NCBI RefSeq assembly: GCF_030694375.1
Contig: NZ_JAUXYL010000040.1
Span: 1-64,000, forward strand
Reading direction: 5' to 3'
Origin: Algoriphagus sp.
GTDB taxonomy: Bacteria; Bacteroidota; Bacteroidia; Cytophagales; Cyclobacteriaceae
DNA length: 64,000 nucleotides
Below the pieces are notes generated by a model, which was not told where the DNA came from, searched no databases, and saw nothing but the letters and a program-made list of their open reading frames with translations. Of the stretch, positions 36,804 to 45,416 are shown in pieces (positions within the stretch are counted from its first letter, which is position 1; every line of letters begins with the position of its first letter). Position numbers and translations under genes: made by a program.

Positions 36804-36848
36804 TCAGTCCGAACGGAGTTGAAGGTTCCTCGACTCCGTTCGGACTGA
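36804..36848. repeat. 45-bp palindrome with 19-bp arms
   Basis: TCAGTCCGAACGGAGTTGA pairs with TCGACTCCGTTCGGACTGA around a 7-nt loop; the single non-Watson-Crick position would be G-U in RNA. It sits between the argS stop and the gpx start, so it may act as an argS terminator or transcript stabiliser. A half-arm resembling it is near 22050. Confidence 0.75.
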
Positions 36849-36858
36849 CACTGCATGA

Positions 36859-38649
36859 TTACATTCGTTCAGGGACTGCTATACCGAGCAAACTCATTCC
36901 CTTTTTGATTGTTTTGGCAGTCATGGAAGAAAGTGCAACGCGGAAGGTTTGAATTCCAAGATCCTTTTCGTGAAAGATCGGAACATCCGCATAGAATCGG
37001 TTGTATTCCTTAGCTAAATCAAACAGGTATTGCGCAATTACCGAAGGAGAAAGCTCCTCAGCAGCCAGTTTTATTTTCTTTTCATAGTCATTCAAAAGGA
37101 GAATCAAAGCAGCTTCCGATTCGGTCAGTTCGCTGATTCCTGTAAAATCAGGAGCGGAATAACTAACCCCGATTTGGTCTGCTTTTCTCAAAATGGCCGC
37201 TATCCGCGCATGCGAATACTGAATGAATGGACCGGTGTACCCTTGAAATTCAATGGATTCCTGTGGGTTGAACAACATTCGTTTTTTCGGATCAACTTTC
37301 AGTAAAAAGAACTTCAATGCACCAAGTCCAAGGATCTCATACAGTTCTCTAGCCTGCTCATCGCTGAAGCCCTCAATCTTGCCCAACTCTTTGGTGTGAT
37401 GCTCGGCCGTTTCGATCATTTCCTGCATCAAATCATCTGCATCGACCACTGTTCCTTCCCGTGATTTCATTTTGCCGGTAGGCAAGTCCACCATACCATA
37501 AGACAAATGATACAAACCGTCACCATAAGATCTTCCAAGTTTTCGCATGATCTTAAACAATACTTCGAAGTGGTAATCCTGCTCATTTCCAACTACATAA
37601 ACAGATTTGTCAATCTTGAAATCTTTGTATTTCAAGTCGGCAGTACCCAAGTCCTGCGTGATGTAGACCGAGGTGCCGTCTGCACGTCTGACCAGTTTTT
37701 CATCCAGTCCTTCTTCCGTCAGATCCACCCAAACCGATCCGTTTTCCTTTTTGAAAAAGATCCCTTTTTCCAAGCCTTCTTCTACAATATCTTTTCCCAG
37801 AAGGTAGGTGTCTGACTCGTAGTAAAACTTATCAAAGGTGACTCCCATCTTTTTGTAGGTGGCATCAAATCCCGCGTAAACCCAATCATTCATCTGTCTC
37901 CAAAGCGATACTACCGCTTCGTCATTGGATTCCCATTTGCGAAGCATATCCTGTGCCTCAAGCATGAGGGGGGCGTTTTTCTTGGCCTCGTCTTCCGATT
38001 GACCTTTGCTCACCAGATCTTTGATTTGCTTTTTGTATTCCTGATCAAAAATCACATAATACTTTCCCGCCAAGTGGTCGCCTTTGAGTCCGGATGATTC
38101 AGGTGTTTCCCCGTTACCAAAGTGCTGATAGGCCACCATGGATTTGCAGATGTGGATGCCACGGTCATTGACGAGGTTGGATTTGATGACCTCGTAGCCG
38201 GTGGCTTTGAGAATCTCTGCCACTGAAAAACCGAGGAAATTATTTCGTAAGTGACCGAGGTGAAGCGGTTTGTTAGTGTTGGGCGAGGAATACTCCACCA
38301 TGACCTTTTGACCGTTGGCAGGCAATTGGCCAAAATTAGGATTAGAATAGATTTGCTGAAAAAGATCGACCCAGACCAATTCGTTAAGCTCCAAATTGAG
38401 AAAACCTTTAACCACATTGAATCCAGTGACGCTTGGGATGTTGCCTTTAAGGTATTCTCCGATTTGGTTGGCGGTGGCTTCGGGGTTGACCTGAGAGATT
38501 TTCAAAAAAGGAAAAACTACAAAGGTGTATGTTCCCTGAAATTCCTTCCGGGTAGGGGCAAGGGCTATTTGATCCAATGGCAGATCATGATTGTAAATGT
38601 TCTGAAACGCCAGCTGTATGCCTTGAATTATATTTTCTTGAATGTTCAT
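36859..38649 (-). CDS. argS: Arginyl-tRNA synthetase
   Basis: A class I aminoacyl-tRNA synthetase of 596 residues that charges tRNA-Arg. An N-terminal Add1-like tRNA-binding domain (1-110) precedes the catalytic core with the HIGH variant HLGHLRNNFLG after VEYSSPNTNKPL. The KMSKS loop appears as KMKSREGTVV. The DALR anticodon-binding domain closes the protein (IQYSHARIAAILRKA...). All features are those of a complete, functional enzyme. The gene is flanked by repeat DNA on both sides. Confidence 0.96.
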   Translation of the reverse strand: MNIQENIIQGIQLAFQNIYNHDLPLDQIALAPTRKEFQGTYTFVVFPFLKISQVNPEATANQIGEYLKGNIPSVTGFNVVKGFLNLELNELVWVDLFQQIYSNPNFGQLPANGQKVMVEYSSPNTNKPLHLGHLRNNFLGFSVAEILKATGYEVIKSNLVNDRGIHICKSMVAYQHFGNGETPESSGLKGDHLAGKYYVIFDQEYKKQIKDLVSKGQSEDEAKKNAPLMLEAQDMLRKWESNDEAVVSLWRQMNDWVYAGFDATYKKMGVTFDKFYYESDTYLLGKDIVEEGLEKGIFFKKENGSVWVDLTEEGLDEKLVRRADGTSVYITQDLGTADLKYKDFKIDKSVYVVGNEQDYHFEVLFKIMRKLGRSYGDGLYHLSYGMVDLPTGKMKSREGTVVDADDLMQEMIETAEHHTKELGKIEGFSDEQARELYEILGLGALKFFLLKVDPKKRMLFNPQESIEFQGYTGPFIQYSHARIAAILRKADQIGVSYSAPDFTGISELTESEAALILLLNDYEKKIKLAAEELSPSVIAQYLFDLAKEYNRFYADVPIFHEKDLGIQTFRVALSSMTAKTIKKGMSLLGIAVPERM

Positions 38650-38654
38650 TTTTT

Positions 38655-38720
38655 AACCGCAAAGGTTTTTAATCACAAAAGATTTTAACCGCAAAGAGCG
38701 CAAAGGTACGCAAAGAAAGT
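38655..38720. repeat. Repeat modules 3' of the GxxExxY gene
   Basis: AACCGCAAAGAGCGCAAAGG and related pieces of the ccgcaaag/cgcaaagg family lie between the GxxExxY stop and the argS start. In inverted orientation they resemble the sequence immediately upstream of the GxxExxY start (39134-39165), about 20 of 29 bases matching. Confidence 0.7.
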
Positions 38721-38723
38721 AAT

Positions 38724-39134
38724 TTAGAAGGGCCTTGGACCTTCTGTTAAAATGACCCTTTTTATTCCGGATTTTAATTGGTAAACATTGAAATTGAGAA
38801 TTAATCCCAATTTGAACTTTCCAAGTTTAAGATAATTAATGACCTGTGCCACATGAACATTAGTGATCTCTTTCACAGATTTCAGTTCTAAAACGAGTTT
38901 ATTTTCGACAAGAAGATCCATTTTATAACCTAAATCCAAAAACAAATCATCTATTAGTATTGGCATATTTTTCTCCATTTCTACCATTATACCAGCATTG
39001 GTTAATTTGTGAAACAGAACTTGTTTGTAAACGTTTTCCAGAAGGCCAGGACCAAGGATTGAATGTACTTCAATTGCAATTCCAAGGACAATATTGCTAA
39101 GTTCATCTTCGCTATGGTTGCTGTACTTACCCAT
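38724..39134 (-). CDS. GxxExxY family protein (PD-(D/E)XK fold)
   Basis: A 136-residue protein of the GxxExxY family (PDDEXK_3), named after the motif seen here as GPGLLENVY. The putative nuclease core follows: GYKMDLLVENKLVLELKSV has the D...E-x-K arrangement typical of PD-(D/E)XK folds, and INYLKLGKFKLGLILNFN completes the domain. Biological function of the family is unknown. It lies between argS and arginase, bounded by related inverted repeats, as in a small cassette. Confidence 0.9.
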   Translation of the reverse strand: MGKYSNHSEDELSNIVLGIAIEVHSILGPGLLENVYKQVLFHKLTNAGIMVEMEKNMPILIDDLFLDLGYKMDLLVENKLVLELKSVKEITNVHVAQVINYLKLGKFKLGLILNFNVYQLKSGIKRVILTEGPRPF

Positions 39135-39165
39135 CTTTGTGTTTCTTGGCGTTCTTCGTGGTTTT
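39134..39165. repeat. Repeat module 5' of the GxxExxY gene
   Basis: Just upstream of the GxxExxY start, the minus strand reads AACCACGAAGAACGCCAAGA and then AACACAAAG. It belongs to the same family as the downstream arm at 38655-38720 and together they form imperfect inverted flanks. Confidence 0.7.
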
Positions 39166-40116
39166 TTAAAAATGGTCTACCAATGACTTTGTGGTGATCT
39201 CCAGCACTTCGAAGGCCGCTTCGGCCATAGTATTTTCCGTGTCGAGCGTAGGATTTACTTCCACGATTTCCCAGCAGCAGACACGCTTGTCTTTGATCAG
39301 TTCGGCATTGAGTTGAATGGCTTCTTCAACCGTCAGCCCATTGGGAACAGGTGTTCCCGTACCGACAGAAATGGAGCTGTCGAGGCTGTCTACATCGAAG
39401 GAAATGTAGATTTGCTCGCAATCTTTAAGCTTTTCCAAAGCCGCAGAAGCAATTTTTTCAATTCCTTTTTCTCGTACTTCCTGTGTGCTGAAATTTTTTA
39501 TCTCATATTTTTTGATCAAATGATTTTCCGGAGCCTCGGTATCTCGAACTGAAATGAATACGATGTCACCAGGTTCAATTTTAGGAAAATCCCCACCTAT
39601 CTTTTTGATTTTCTCCCAATAACTAATGGTCTCCGGACTGACCTCATTGACCTTGCAATCCAGATTATCCAACTGACTGACCATAGCGAGTGGCATCCCG
39701 TGCATATTGCCGGAAGGAGTGGTAAAAGGGGTATGTAGATCGGCATGCGCATCAATCCAAATTACCCCCAGGCGTTTATCGGGATGGGCAGCTTTGATGC
39801 CCATGATGGTTCCTGCTGCAGTGCTGTGATCACCGGCCAGCACGATGGGAAATTTCTTTTCGAGACGAAGCGATTCAATGGTAGAATAGACGTTTTTCAG
39901 AACCTGATACACTCCATCGATGTATTTACCATGCGGATGTTTATTTCCTTTCCAAAGAAAATTATTAGCGTCAGGGACATTGATTGGGTCGAATTGGGTA
40001 AAAAAGTTTGACTTTTTGTCCAGACTTGCAATTTTCAAAGCATCGATCCCCATACTGGCTCCGCGTGTTCCTGCGGCAATTTCAGACCGTACTTCTACGA
40101 GTTTTATTTTTCTCAT
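39166..40116 (-). CDS. rocF: Arginase
   Basis: A binuclear manganese ureohydrolase of 316 residues, predicted to cleave arginine to ornithine and urea. Metal ligands are visible in VLAGDHSTAAG, WIDAHADLHTP and SFDVDSLDSS. The guanidine-substrate loop PSGNMHGMPLA matches arginases (SGN-x-HG) rather than agmatinases. Context agrees: arginyl-tRNA synthetase on one side and arginine decarboxylase nearby, so this is a locus for arginine use. It is cytoplasmic and full length. Confidence 0.9.
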   Translation of the reverse strand: MRKIKLVEVRSEIAAGTRGASMGIDALKIASLDKKSNFFTQFDPINVPDANNFLWKGNKHPHGKYIDGVYQVLKNVYSTIESLRLEKKFPIVLAGDHSTAAGTIMGIKAAHPDKRLGVIWIDAHADLHTPFTTPSGNMHGMPLAMVSQLDNLDCKVNEVSPETISYWEKIKKIGGDFPKIEPGDIVFISVRDTEAPENHLIKKYEIKNFSTQEVREKGIEKIASAALEKLKDCEQIYISFDVDSLDSSISVGTGTPVPNGLTVEEAIQLNAELIKDKRVCCWEIVEVNPTLDTENTMAEAAFEVLEITTKSLVDHF

Positions 40117-40254
40117 TTTGAGGGTTACTTGGGTTCATTCAAGGTGGTGATATTAAGCCAAAACTAGTCAAAAGGCCTCAAAATTCAATTTTTGGCAGAA
40201 TTGGATTTACTTGCGGGATATATAATAGTCTATAAAAATTATAGGGTATATAGG

Positions 40255-40281
40255 AATATAGAAATTCAACTTCTATATTTG
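40255..40281 (+). promoter_or_regulatory. Inverted repeat and -7-like element upstream of hypothetical gene
   Basis: AATATAGAA (40255-40263) and TTCTATATT (40271-40279) form a 9-bp inverted repeat with a 7-nt spacer. The right arm overlaps TATATTTG (40274-40281), a match to TAnnTTTG. No good TTTG element is seen upstream, so the promoter call is tentative; the dyad could be an operator. Confidence 0.45.
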
Positions 40282-40310
40282 AACCACCATTATCACAAAA
40301 TCCCTTTTAC

Positions 40311-40754
40311 ATGAGCGCAGTTGCCCAATTTGTCGATTCGGAATTGAAACCAAATCCTTGGACAGTAAGTAATTCCCCTGAGTTAGCGAAGATTAAAGTA
40401 AGTAATCAGGAAATTCTTAAGATTTTTTCTCAACCTGTGGCTAATCACATGCAAGGGATGTGTCGCTTTGAAAATGGGTTTGAGCAACTTTTGCCTTTGT
40501 TCCGCGGCCTGATTCTATTGGGGAAACCAAACTCGCTCAGCCTGATCTATGATTTTGACCATGCGCAGGTATTCTTTACTTTTTCTAAGACTGAGGAGAA
40601 AGCAGTGGTTCATTTCTTCAACCAAATCATCGAATTGCTAAAAAGAGAAGTGAAGTTCAAGGAGATTCTTTCAAAAGTCATCGAAAACAACAGACGCTTT
40701 CAAGCCGAACAGTCATTATTGCAATTAGCTTTACATGGTGTCGCTTGGGATTAA
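40311..40754 (+). CDS. Hypothetical protein, 147 residues
   Basis: A soluble alpha/beta-looking protein with no signal peptide or membrane helix. Visible pieces are an N-terminal flexible part, GMCRFENGFEQLLPLFRGLILLGKPN, SLIYDFDHAQVFFTFSKTEEKAVVHFFNQIIELL and a charged C-terminal helix. I do not recognise the family. The gene is isolated, has a dyad-containing upstream region and its own terminator, which supports it being a real monocistronic gene. Function unknown. Confidence 0.7.
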   Translation: MSAVAQFVDSELKPNPWTVSNSPELAKIKVSNQEILKIFSQPVANHMQGMCRFENGFEQLLPLFRGLILLGKPNSLSLIYDFDHAQVFFTFSKTEEKAVVHFFNQIIELLKREVKFKEILSKVIENNRRFQAEQSLLQLALHGVAWD

Positions 40755-40785
40755 GTTTGCATGTAGTCAAGTCATCCTTTAAATC

Positions 40786-40823
40786 AAAAATCACCTTTCA
40801 GGAACTTCCGGAAGGTGATTTTT
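40786..40823. terminator. Bidirectional terminator between convergent genes
   Basis: AAAAATCACCTT (40786-40797) pairs with AAGGTGATTTTT (40812-40823). It lies between the 147-residue gene on the plus strand and the PH-domain gene on the minus strand and has T-runs on both sides. Confidence 0.8.
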
Positions 40824-40853
40824 TGAGTGTATTGGATTTTTAATTAAAGCCAA

Positions 40854-41231
40854 TCATATCACCCTGCCTGCAAGGTATCGTTGTACTTCATAGATATCGA
40901 TGCTCTTGTTGAATTTCTTCGATACAGAGGGCAAAGCCTCGCTTGAGATCCAAATTTTAAGTTCGGCATCCAGTTCAAAAGTGCCAGCAGTCTCCAACGA
41001 AAACCGCGTGATACTTTTGTAAGGCATAGACTTGTATTCCACTTTGCTGCCCGTTACGCCTTGCACATCGATCAAGATCAATCGTTTATTGGTGAAAATG
41101 AAGGTGTCACGGAAGAGCTGAAACCCCATGTCGATTTGTTCTCCGTCTGCCAGGAGACGACCATACTTTTCTACAAGTTTCTCGAAGGAAACTTCACTGG
41201 AATTCCCCAATATTTTATTGAATAGACTCAT
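40854..41231 (-). CDS. Bacterial PH-domain protein (bPH_1 type)
   Basis: A 125-residue cytoplasmic protein almost filled by a bacterial pleckstrin-homology-like domain: GEQIDMGFQLFRDTFIFTNKRLILIDVQGVTGSKVEYKSMPYKSITRFSLETAG is the hallmark strand order, followed by LKIWISSEALPSVSKKF and a C-terminal helix. Such proteins are common, of unknown function, and form oligomeric rings in solved cases. Confidence 0.9.
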   Translation of the reverse strand: MSLFNKILGNSSEVSFEKLVEKYGRLLADGEQIDMGFQLFRDTFIFTNKRLILIDVQGVTGSKVEYKSMPYKSITRFSLETAGTFELDAELKIWISSEALPSVSKKFNKSIDIYEVQRYLAGRVI

Positions 41232-41442
41232 AAAATGGTTGTAGTTGACTTAGTTTGAATTTGAGTTGAAGTTAGGTAATTCTACCTGAGTTATGATCCA
41301 TTTCTTGGCTTTATCCTGACTGAATTAGCCCCAAACTCCCCAACTTTCTATCCCCACAACACATGATAATTGAATTTGATAATTGATCATTGAAAATTTG
41401 CCTCCCGTTGTCCTGCTTCTCCAGAAGCCGAATCACTTCATT

Positions 41443-41463
41443 ACCTGCCTGCCGGAGGTAGGT
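41443..41463. repeat. Short palindrome in gene-free gap
   Basis: ACCTGCCT and AGGTAGGT form 8-bp arms around GCCGG, apart from one G-T position. The 41232-41730 gap also holds tgatcattgaaaatt-type and cttcctaacttcc-type repeat fragments around 41365-41400 and 41505-41530. No gene is seen. Confidence 0.55.
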
Positions 41464-41730
41464 TCAAAATTTAATATTCGACATTCGAGATTTTATAACT
41501 TCCTAACTTCCATACCTTCAAACTCGCAAACCCCATACTACATCGGACAATGTTAACCAAAGGAATTTGGCTACCTTTTTTTATAGCTGCTAACCCTAGT
41601 CGATTTTTAACACAACATTATCTTTTTCCATCAGTTTGATAGATGTGGGGGTTTTTTCATTTTCGATTTGATATCCCCCGATAAAAGCGCAATTTTTGCA
41701 GCCTCACATTATTCAAACAATCCCAGGTAA

Positions 41731-43119
41731 ATGAACCGATACATTGATCTAATCCAACAGACTTTTGATTTTCCTACCAAAGAGTTTCATGTAGAGAACA
41801 ATGAACTCTTCTTCAATGGAGTCAATCTGATGGAAATCATTGACACTTATGGCACACCGCTAAAGCTGACCTATCTGCCAAAGATTTCGGAAAGCATCCA
41901 AAATGCAAAAACCTTTTTTGGTAATGCGATTGAAACTCATAACTATCAGGGGAAATATACCTACTGCTATTGCACCAAGTCCTCGCATTTTAGCTTTGTG
42001 TTGGATGAAGCGCTAAAGAATGACATCCATATCGAGACGTCCTCGACTTTTGATATTCCCTTGGTGAGAAGTCTTTTTGCAAAAGGGAAAATCACCAAAG
42101 ACACCTTTATCATCTGCAATGGCTTCAAGCGTGAGCTCTACAAAAAATACATCACCGAGCTACTGAATGACGGATTTCACAACTGCGTGCCTATACTGGA
42201 CAATATCGGCGAGATCGACTATTACCTGGAGCATGTGAAAGTTCCTTTTCAGGTGGGAATCCGTATCGCCGCAGACGAGGAACCTAAATTCGGTTTCTAC
42301 ACCTCCCGTCTCGGTGTGAGGTACAACGATATTCTGAAACTTTACGAAGAAAAAATCAAGGATCATCCTTTGGTCAGCCTGAAGATGCTGCACTTTTTTA
42401 TCAATTCAGGCATTAAGGACACGGCGTACTACTGGTCCGAATTGACCCGTTTTATTCAGAAATATGTAGACCTGAAAAAAATCGCTCCAACGCTCGATAC
42501 CATGGATATTGGTGGCGGTTGGCCGATCAAGACGAATGTGTTTTTCGATTACGATTACCAATACATGGCCGATCAGATCGTCAAAAACATCAAGTGGATG
42601 TGCGCCAAGAACAACACCACGGAGCCCCATATTTTCACCGAATTTGGCAGCTACACAGTAGGAGAGAGTGGGGCAGTGCTTTATTCCGTTCTGGAAGAAA
42701 AGCTCCAAAACGACAAAGAGCTTTGGTATATGATCGACGGTTCTTTTATTACCCAACTTCCGGACAGCTGGGGACTCAACCAAAAGTACATTATGCTTGC
42801 GGTGAACAACTGGGATGAAACCTACCAAGGAATTTCGCTTGGCGGCCTGACCTGCGACAGCATGGATTATTATAATTCCGAAGCTCACCAATTCAATATT
42901 TACCTGCCTAAAATCGAACCCGGAAGAAAGCAATACATCGGCTTCTTCCATACCGGGGCCTATCAGGAATCCCTGGGAGGCTACGGCGGGATACAGCATT
43001 GTCTGATTCCTGCACCCAAGCATGTCTTGATCGATCGGGATGAAAACGGAAACATCACTCACCGCCTCTTCGCCAAAGATCAGACAGAGGAGAGTATGCT
43101 GAAGGTGTTGGGATATTGA
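41731..43119 (+). CDS. Biosynthetic arginine decarboxylase (fold III, PLP)
   Basis: A 462-residue PLP-dependent decarboxylase of the alanine-racemase/ornithine decarboxylase fold, in the group annotated as arginine decarboxylase in Bacteroidota. The PLP lysine is probably in YCYCTKSSH, the phosphate loop in MDIGGGWPIKT, and the C-terminal Cys-Asp motif in LTCDSMDYY. It would make agmatine for polyamine synthesis. An arginase, not an agmatinase, is the nearby ureohydrolase, so downstream steps must be elsewhere. A related diamino acid substrate cannot be fully excluded. Confidence 0.87.
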   Translation: MNRYIDLIQQTFDFPTKEFHVENNELFFNGVNLMEIIDTYGTPLKLTYLPKISESIQNAKTFFGNAIETHNYQGKYTYCYCTKSSHFSFVLDEALKNDIHIETSSTFDIPLVRSLFAKGKITKDTFIICNGFKRELYKKYITELLNDGFHNCVPILDNIGEIDYYLEHVKVPFQVGIRIAADEEPKFGFYTSRLGVRYNDILKLYEEKIKDHPLVSLKMLHFFINSGIKDTAYYWSELTRFIQKYVDLKKIAPTLDTMDIGGGWPIKTNVFFDYDYQYMADQIVKNIKWMCAKNNTTEPHIFTEFGSYTVGESGAVLYSVLEEKLQNDKELWYMIDGSFITQLPDSWGLNQKYIMLAVNNWDETYQGISLGGLTCDSMDYYNSEAHQFNIYLPKIEPGRKQYIGFFHTGAYQESLGGYGGIQHCLIPAPKHVLIDRDENGNITHRLFAKDQTEESMLKVLGY

Positions 43120-43125
43120 GGAGCT

Positions 43126-43206
43126 GGAAGGAAGTAGGCAGTTTGCAGTTGGCAGTGGGCAAATCCTTGAGAATTGAACATTGAATTTGAAAATTGATCA
43201 TTTTCC
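43126..43206. repeat. Low-complexity repeat island between convergent genes
   Basis: A GAAGTAGGCAGTTTGCAGTT-type stretch followed by GAACATTGAATTTGAAAATT and TGATCATT. The second part resembles 41365-41400. These islands occur repeatedly in short intergenic gaps here. Confidence 0.5.
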
Positions 43207-43929
43207 TCACCTCACCGTCACATGATAGCAACTCTGCTTTCGCTCCTTAATGAAGAATATTTTGTTGGCAGCTTGAAATTCATTCAGCACTGTTTCCAGA
43301 TCTTTTTGGGCGGAGCGGTTCCCGCCTTTTTTCCCATTGAATCGGATGTAGGAGATGTCAAAGGAGACTCCATAGGAATGCGAACTGATACCTGCCGTGG
43401 CATTTCGATTTCGCTTTCTTAGGTTTTGCTGTTGTTCGGGAGTTCGGGTGACGGACGAAACCGTAAAAAAACTTTCTTGCTTGGTAAGTGATTGAAAAGC
43501 TTGACCAATCTCCTCCAAAATTACTTTCGAGCGTGGAGTTACGTAAGGGTGGCTGTGAGTGAGTTCATCAACCCGATATCCATTTCCTTCGGACACCAAA
43601 ACCAACTTTTTTTCCTGGATGAGTTGGGTGAAGTGTTCTTCACTTTCGATCAGACCAAATCCGTTGTTTTCTCCGGCGACAAGGTGGTTGTCGTATTCTT
43701 TGGTTATTTCTCTGGTAGGCACTACAATCTCCGGATTGGGTATAGGAACTTCCACCACGATGGGTTCAAATATTGGTTGCGGTTCTGGTGCTGGAGAATG
43801 GTTGGTTAAGGCGGAATAAGTCTTTTTCAATTGCCTTTTTATTGCCGGTAAAATTTCATCGGAGGCCAATGCTGCTACTGAAAAAAGTACAAAAAAAGAG
43901 GCAAGAAGAATTAGGGGAAGTTTTTTCAT
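43207..43929 (-). CDS. DUF5715-like putative peptidase, exported
   Basis: A 240-residue protein with a signal peptide (LPLILLASFFVLFSVAALAS), a proline-rich linker at about 48-72 (PAPEPQPIFEPIVVEVPIPNP), and a C-terminal domain resembling M15/VanY-type D-Ala-D-Ala peptidases: SSVTRTPEQQQNLRKRN, then ISSHSYGVSFDISYIRF, which fits the H-x-x-G-x-x-x-D zinc motif, and a terminal YHVTV carrying a third His. The layout is that of DUF5715 proteins. Murein cleavage is inferred from these residues. Confidence 0.82.
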   Translation of the reverse strand: MKKLPLILLASFFVLFSVAALASDEILPAIKRQLKKTYSALTNHSPAPEPQPIFEPIVVEVPIPNPEIVVPTREITKEYDNHLVAGENNGFGLIESEEHFTQLIQEKKLVLVSEGNGYRVDELTHSHPYVTPRSKVILEEIGQAFQSLTKQESFFTVSSVTRTPEQQQNLRKRNRNATAGISSHSYGVSFDISYIRFNGKKGGNRSAQKDLETVLNEFQAANKIFFIKERKQSCYHVTVR

Positions 43930-44181
43930 TGATACTTGGGTACTTTTATTCCGGATGGGTGATGTTGAAATCCGGGCGATTCACAATGCACAGGTTAGCA
44001 AACATTAATCCACAAATGGCGAATTTGGGTTGATTTGAGAAATAGAAGGGTATTTTTTGAAGAATGGTCTTAACCATCTCTGAAGGTCAAGGCAAAAGGA
44101 TTTTTCAACTGCAAAGATTGATGAAGGTTCGCGAAAAATAGATTTTTTAAGGGGATTGAACTACTCAGGAATGCCTTGACA

Positions 44182-44259
44182 ACCACATAGTCACATAGAA
44201 ACCATAGCTTAAGATCTTGAGAAATGATAACCTATGTGCCTCCTATGTTTCTATGTGGT
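44182..44259. repeat. 78-bp palindromic dispersed element, copy B
   Basis: This element begins ACCACATAG and ends CTATGTGGT and matches copy A (15304-15381) in length and at about four of five positions. It is itself flanked by related direct repeats (about 44111-44135 and 44271-44294, GAAGGTT-GCGAA type). No gene is seen in the 43930-44470 gap. Confidence 0.75.
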
Positions 44260-44470
44260 TGTTTTATATTGCGAAGATTCAAGAAGGTTGCGAAGGGATT
44301 TTCATTTGGCAGATTTCATTTTTAAATCAAAGTGCGACAAAGATTGACTTAGAATTTCGGTTTTTCAACCTGGAGAAATAGCCATTTTTCTATCTTTAAA
44401 TTAAATTCAGGACGATTGAAAAAACAAATTTTTGAAATCTATTTTCTTACCTTTTGTAAATCCTCGAACT

Positions 44471-45331
44471 ATGAAAAAGGAAGCCATTAAACTATTTGAA
44501 GAAAAGCAAGTGCGCACGCTTTGGGATGAGGAAAAAGAGAGATGGTATATTTCAATTGTTGATGTGATTGCCGTCTTAACAAATAGCACCAACCCAAGAA
44601 AGTATTGGAGTGTAATGAAAACTAGGCTAAAAGCAGAAGGAAGTCAGTTGGCTACAAATTGTAGTCAACTGAAAATGAAATCTGCTGATGGCAAATTTTA
44701 TCTTACCGATGTAGCTGATACCGAGCAACTTTTCCGTTTAATCCAATCTATTCCTTCACCCAAAGCCGAACCGTTTAAACTTTGGTTGGCTCAAGTGGCA
44801 TCAGAGAGGCTTGACGAAATGCAGGATCCTGAATTGAGCATTGATAGGGCGCTTGAGCAATACCTGAAGCTAGGTTATTCTGAAAACTGGATAAACCAAC
44901 GCCTCAAAAGCATTGAGATACGGAAAGAGCTTACTGACGAGTGGAAGAAGCGTGGTTTGAAGGAAGGGGTCCAATTTGCCACGCTTACAGATATTATCAC
45001 AAAAGCTTGGAGCGAAAAATCCACCAAAGAATACAAAGTGTTAAAGGGATTAAAAAAGGAAAATCTTCGGGATAATATGACCAATACGGAGCTGATTTTA
45101 AACATGTTGGCAGAAGCGTCGACCAAAGATATCTCCGTGGCAGTAAACCCAAAAGATTTTGAAGAGAGTAAAAAAGTAGCCAAGCAAGGTGGGAATGTTG
45201 CAAAAGTGGCACGACTGGAATTGGAGGCCAAAACAGGAAAAAAAGTTGTTACTGCCATTAATGCTAAAGATACACTGCTTGGAGTGAGAAAGAAGGATGG
45301 ATTAAATCATGAAAAAGGGGAGAAGGAATAG
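44471..45331 (+). CDS. Bro-N domain protein (phage antirepressor-like)
   Basis: A protein of about 286 residues. I start it at 44471 (MKKEAIKLFEEKQVRTLWDE), the conserved beginning of this group. Residues 1-110 form a Bro-N domain (RWYISIVDVIAVLTNSTNPRKYW, FYLTDVADTEQLFRLIQSIP). A middle helical domain (QYLKLGYSENWINQRLKSIEIRKELTDEW) and a basic C-terminal tail with VAKVARLELEAKTGKKVV follow. Bro-N proteins bind DNA and are spread by phages and mobile elements. It lies beside palindromic repeats, with no other phage genes in view. Confidence 0.85.
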   Translation: MKKEAIKLFEEKQVRTLWDEEKERWYISIVDVIAVLTNSTNPRKYWSVMKTRLKAEGSQLATNCSQLKMKSADGKFYLTDVADTEQLFRLIQSIPSPKAEPFKLWLAQVASERLDEMQDPELSIDRALEQYLKLGYSENWINQRLKSIEIRKELTDEWKKRGLKEGVQFATLTDIITKAWSEKSTKEYKVLKGLKKENLRDNMTNTELILNMLAEASTKDISVAVNPKDFEESKKVAKQGGNVAKVARLELEAKTGKKVVTAINAKDTLLGVRKKDGLNHEKGEKE

Positions 45332-45416
45332 ATTTAGATGTAAAACTATATCAGTGAACTAGATTTCGAACATTCAATCCAAGTATTCTAAATTTTTATT
45401 TTGGGACTTAGTCATA

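Noticed and set aside
42406..43062. A 218-residue minus-strand open frame
   Set aside because: It is antisense to the arginine decarboxylase gene and has no motif.
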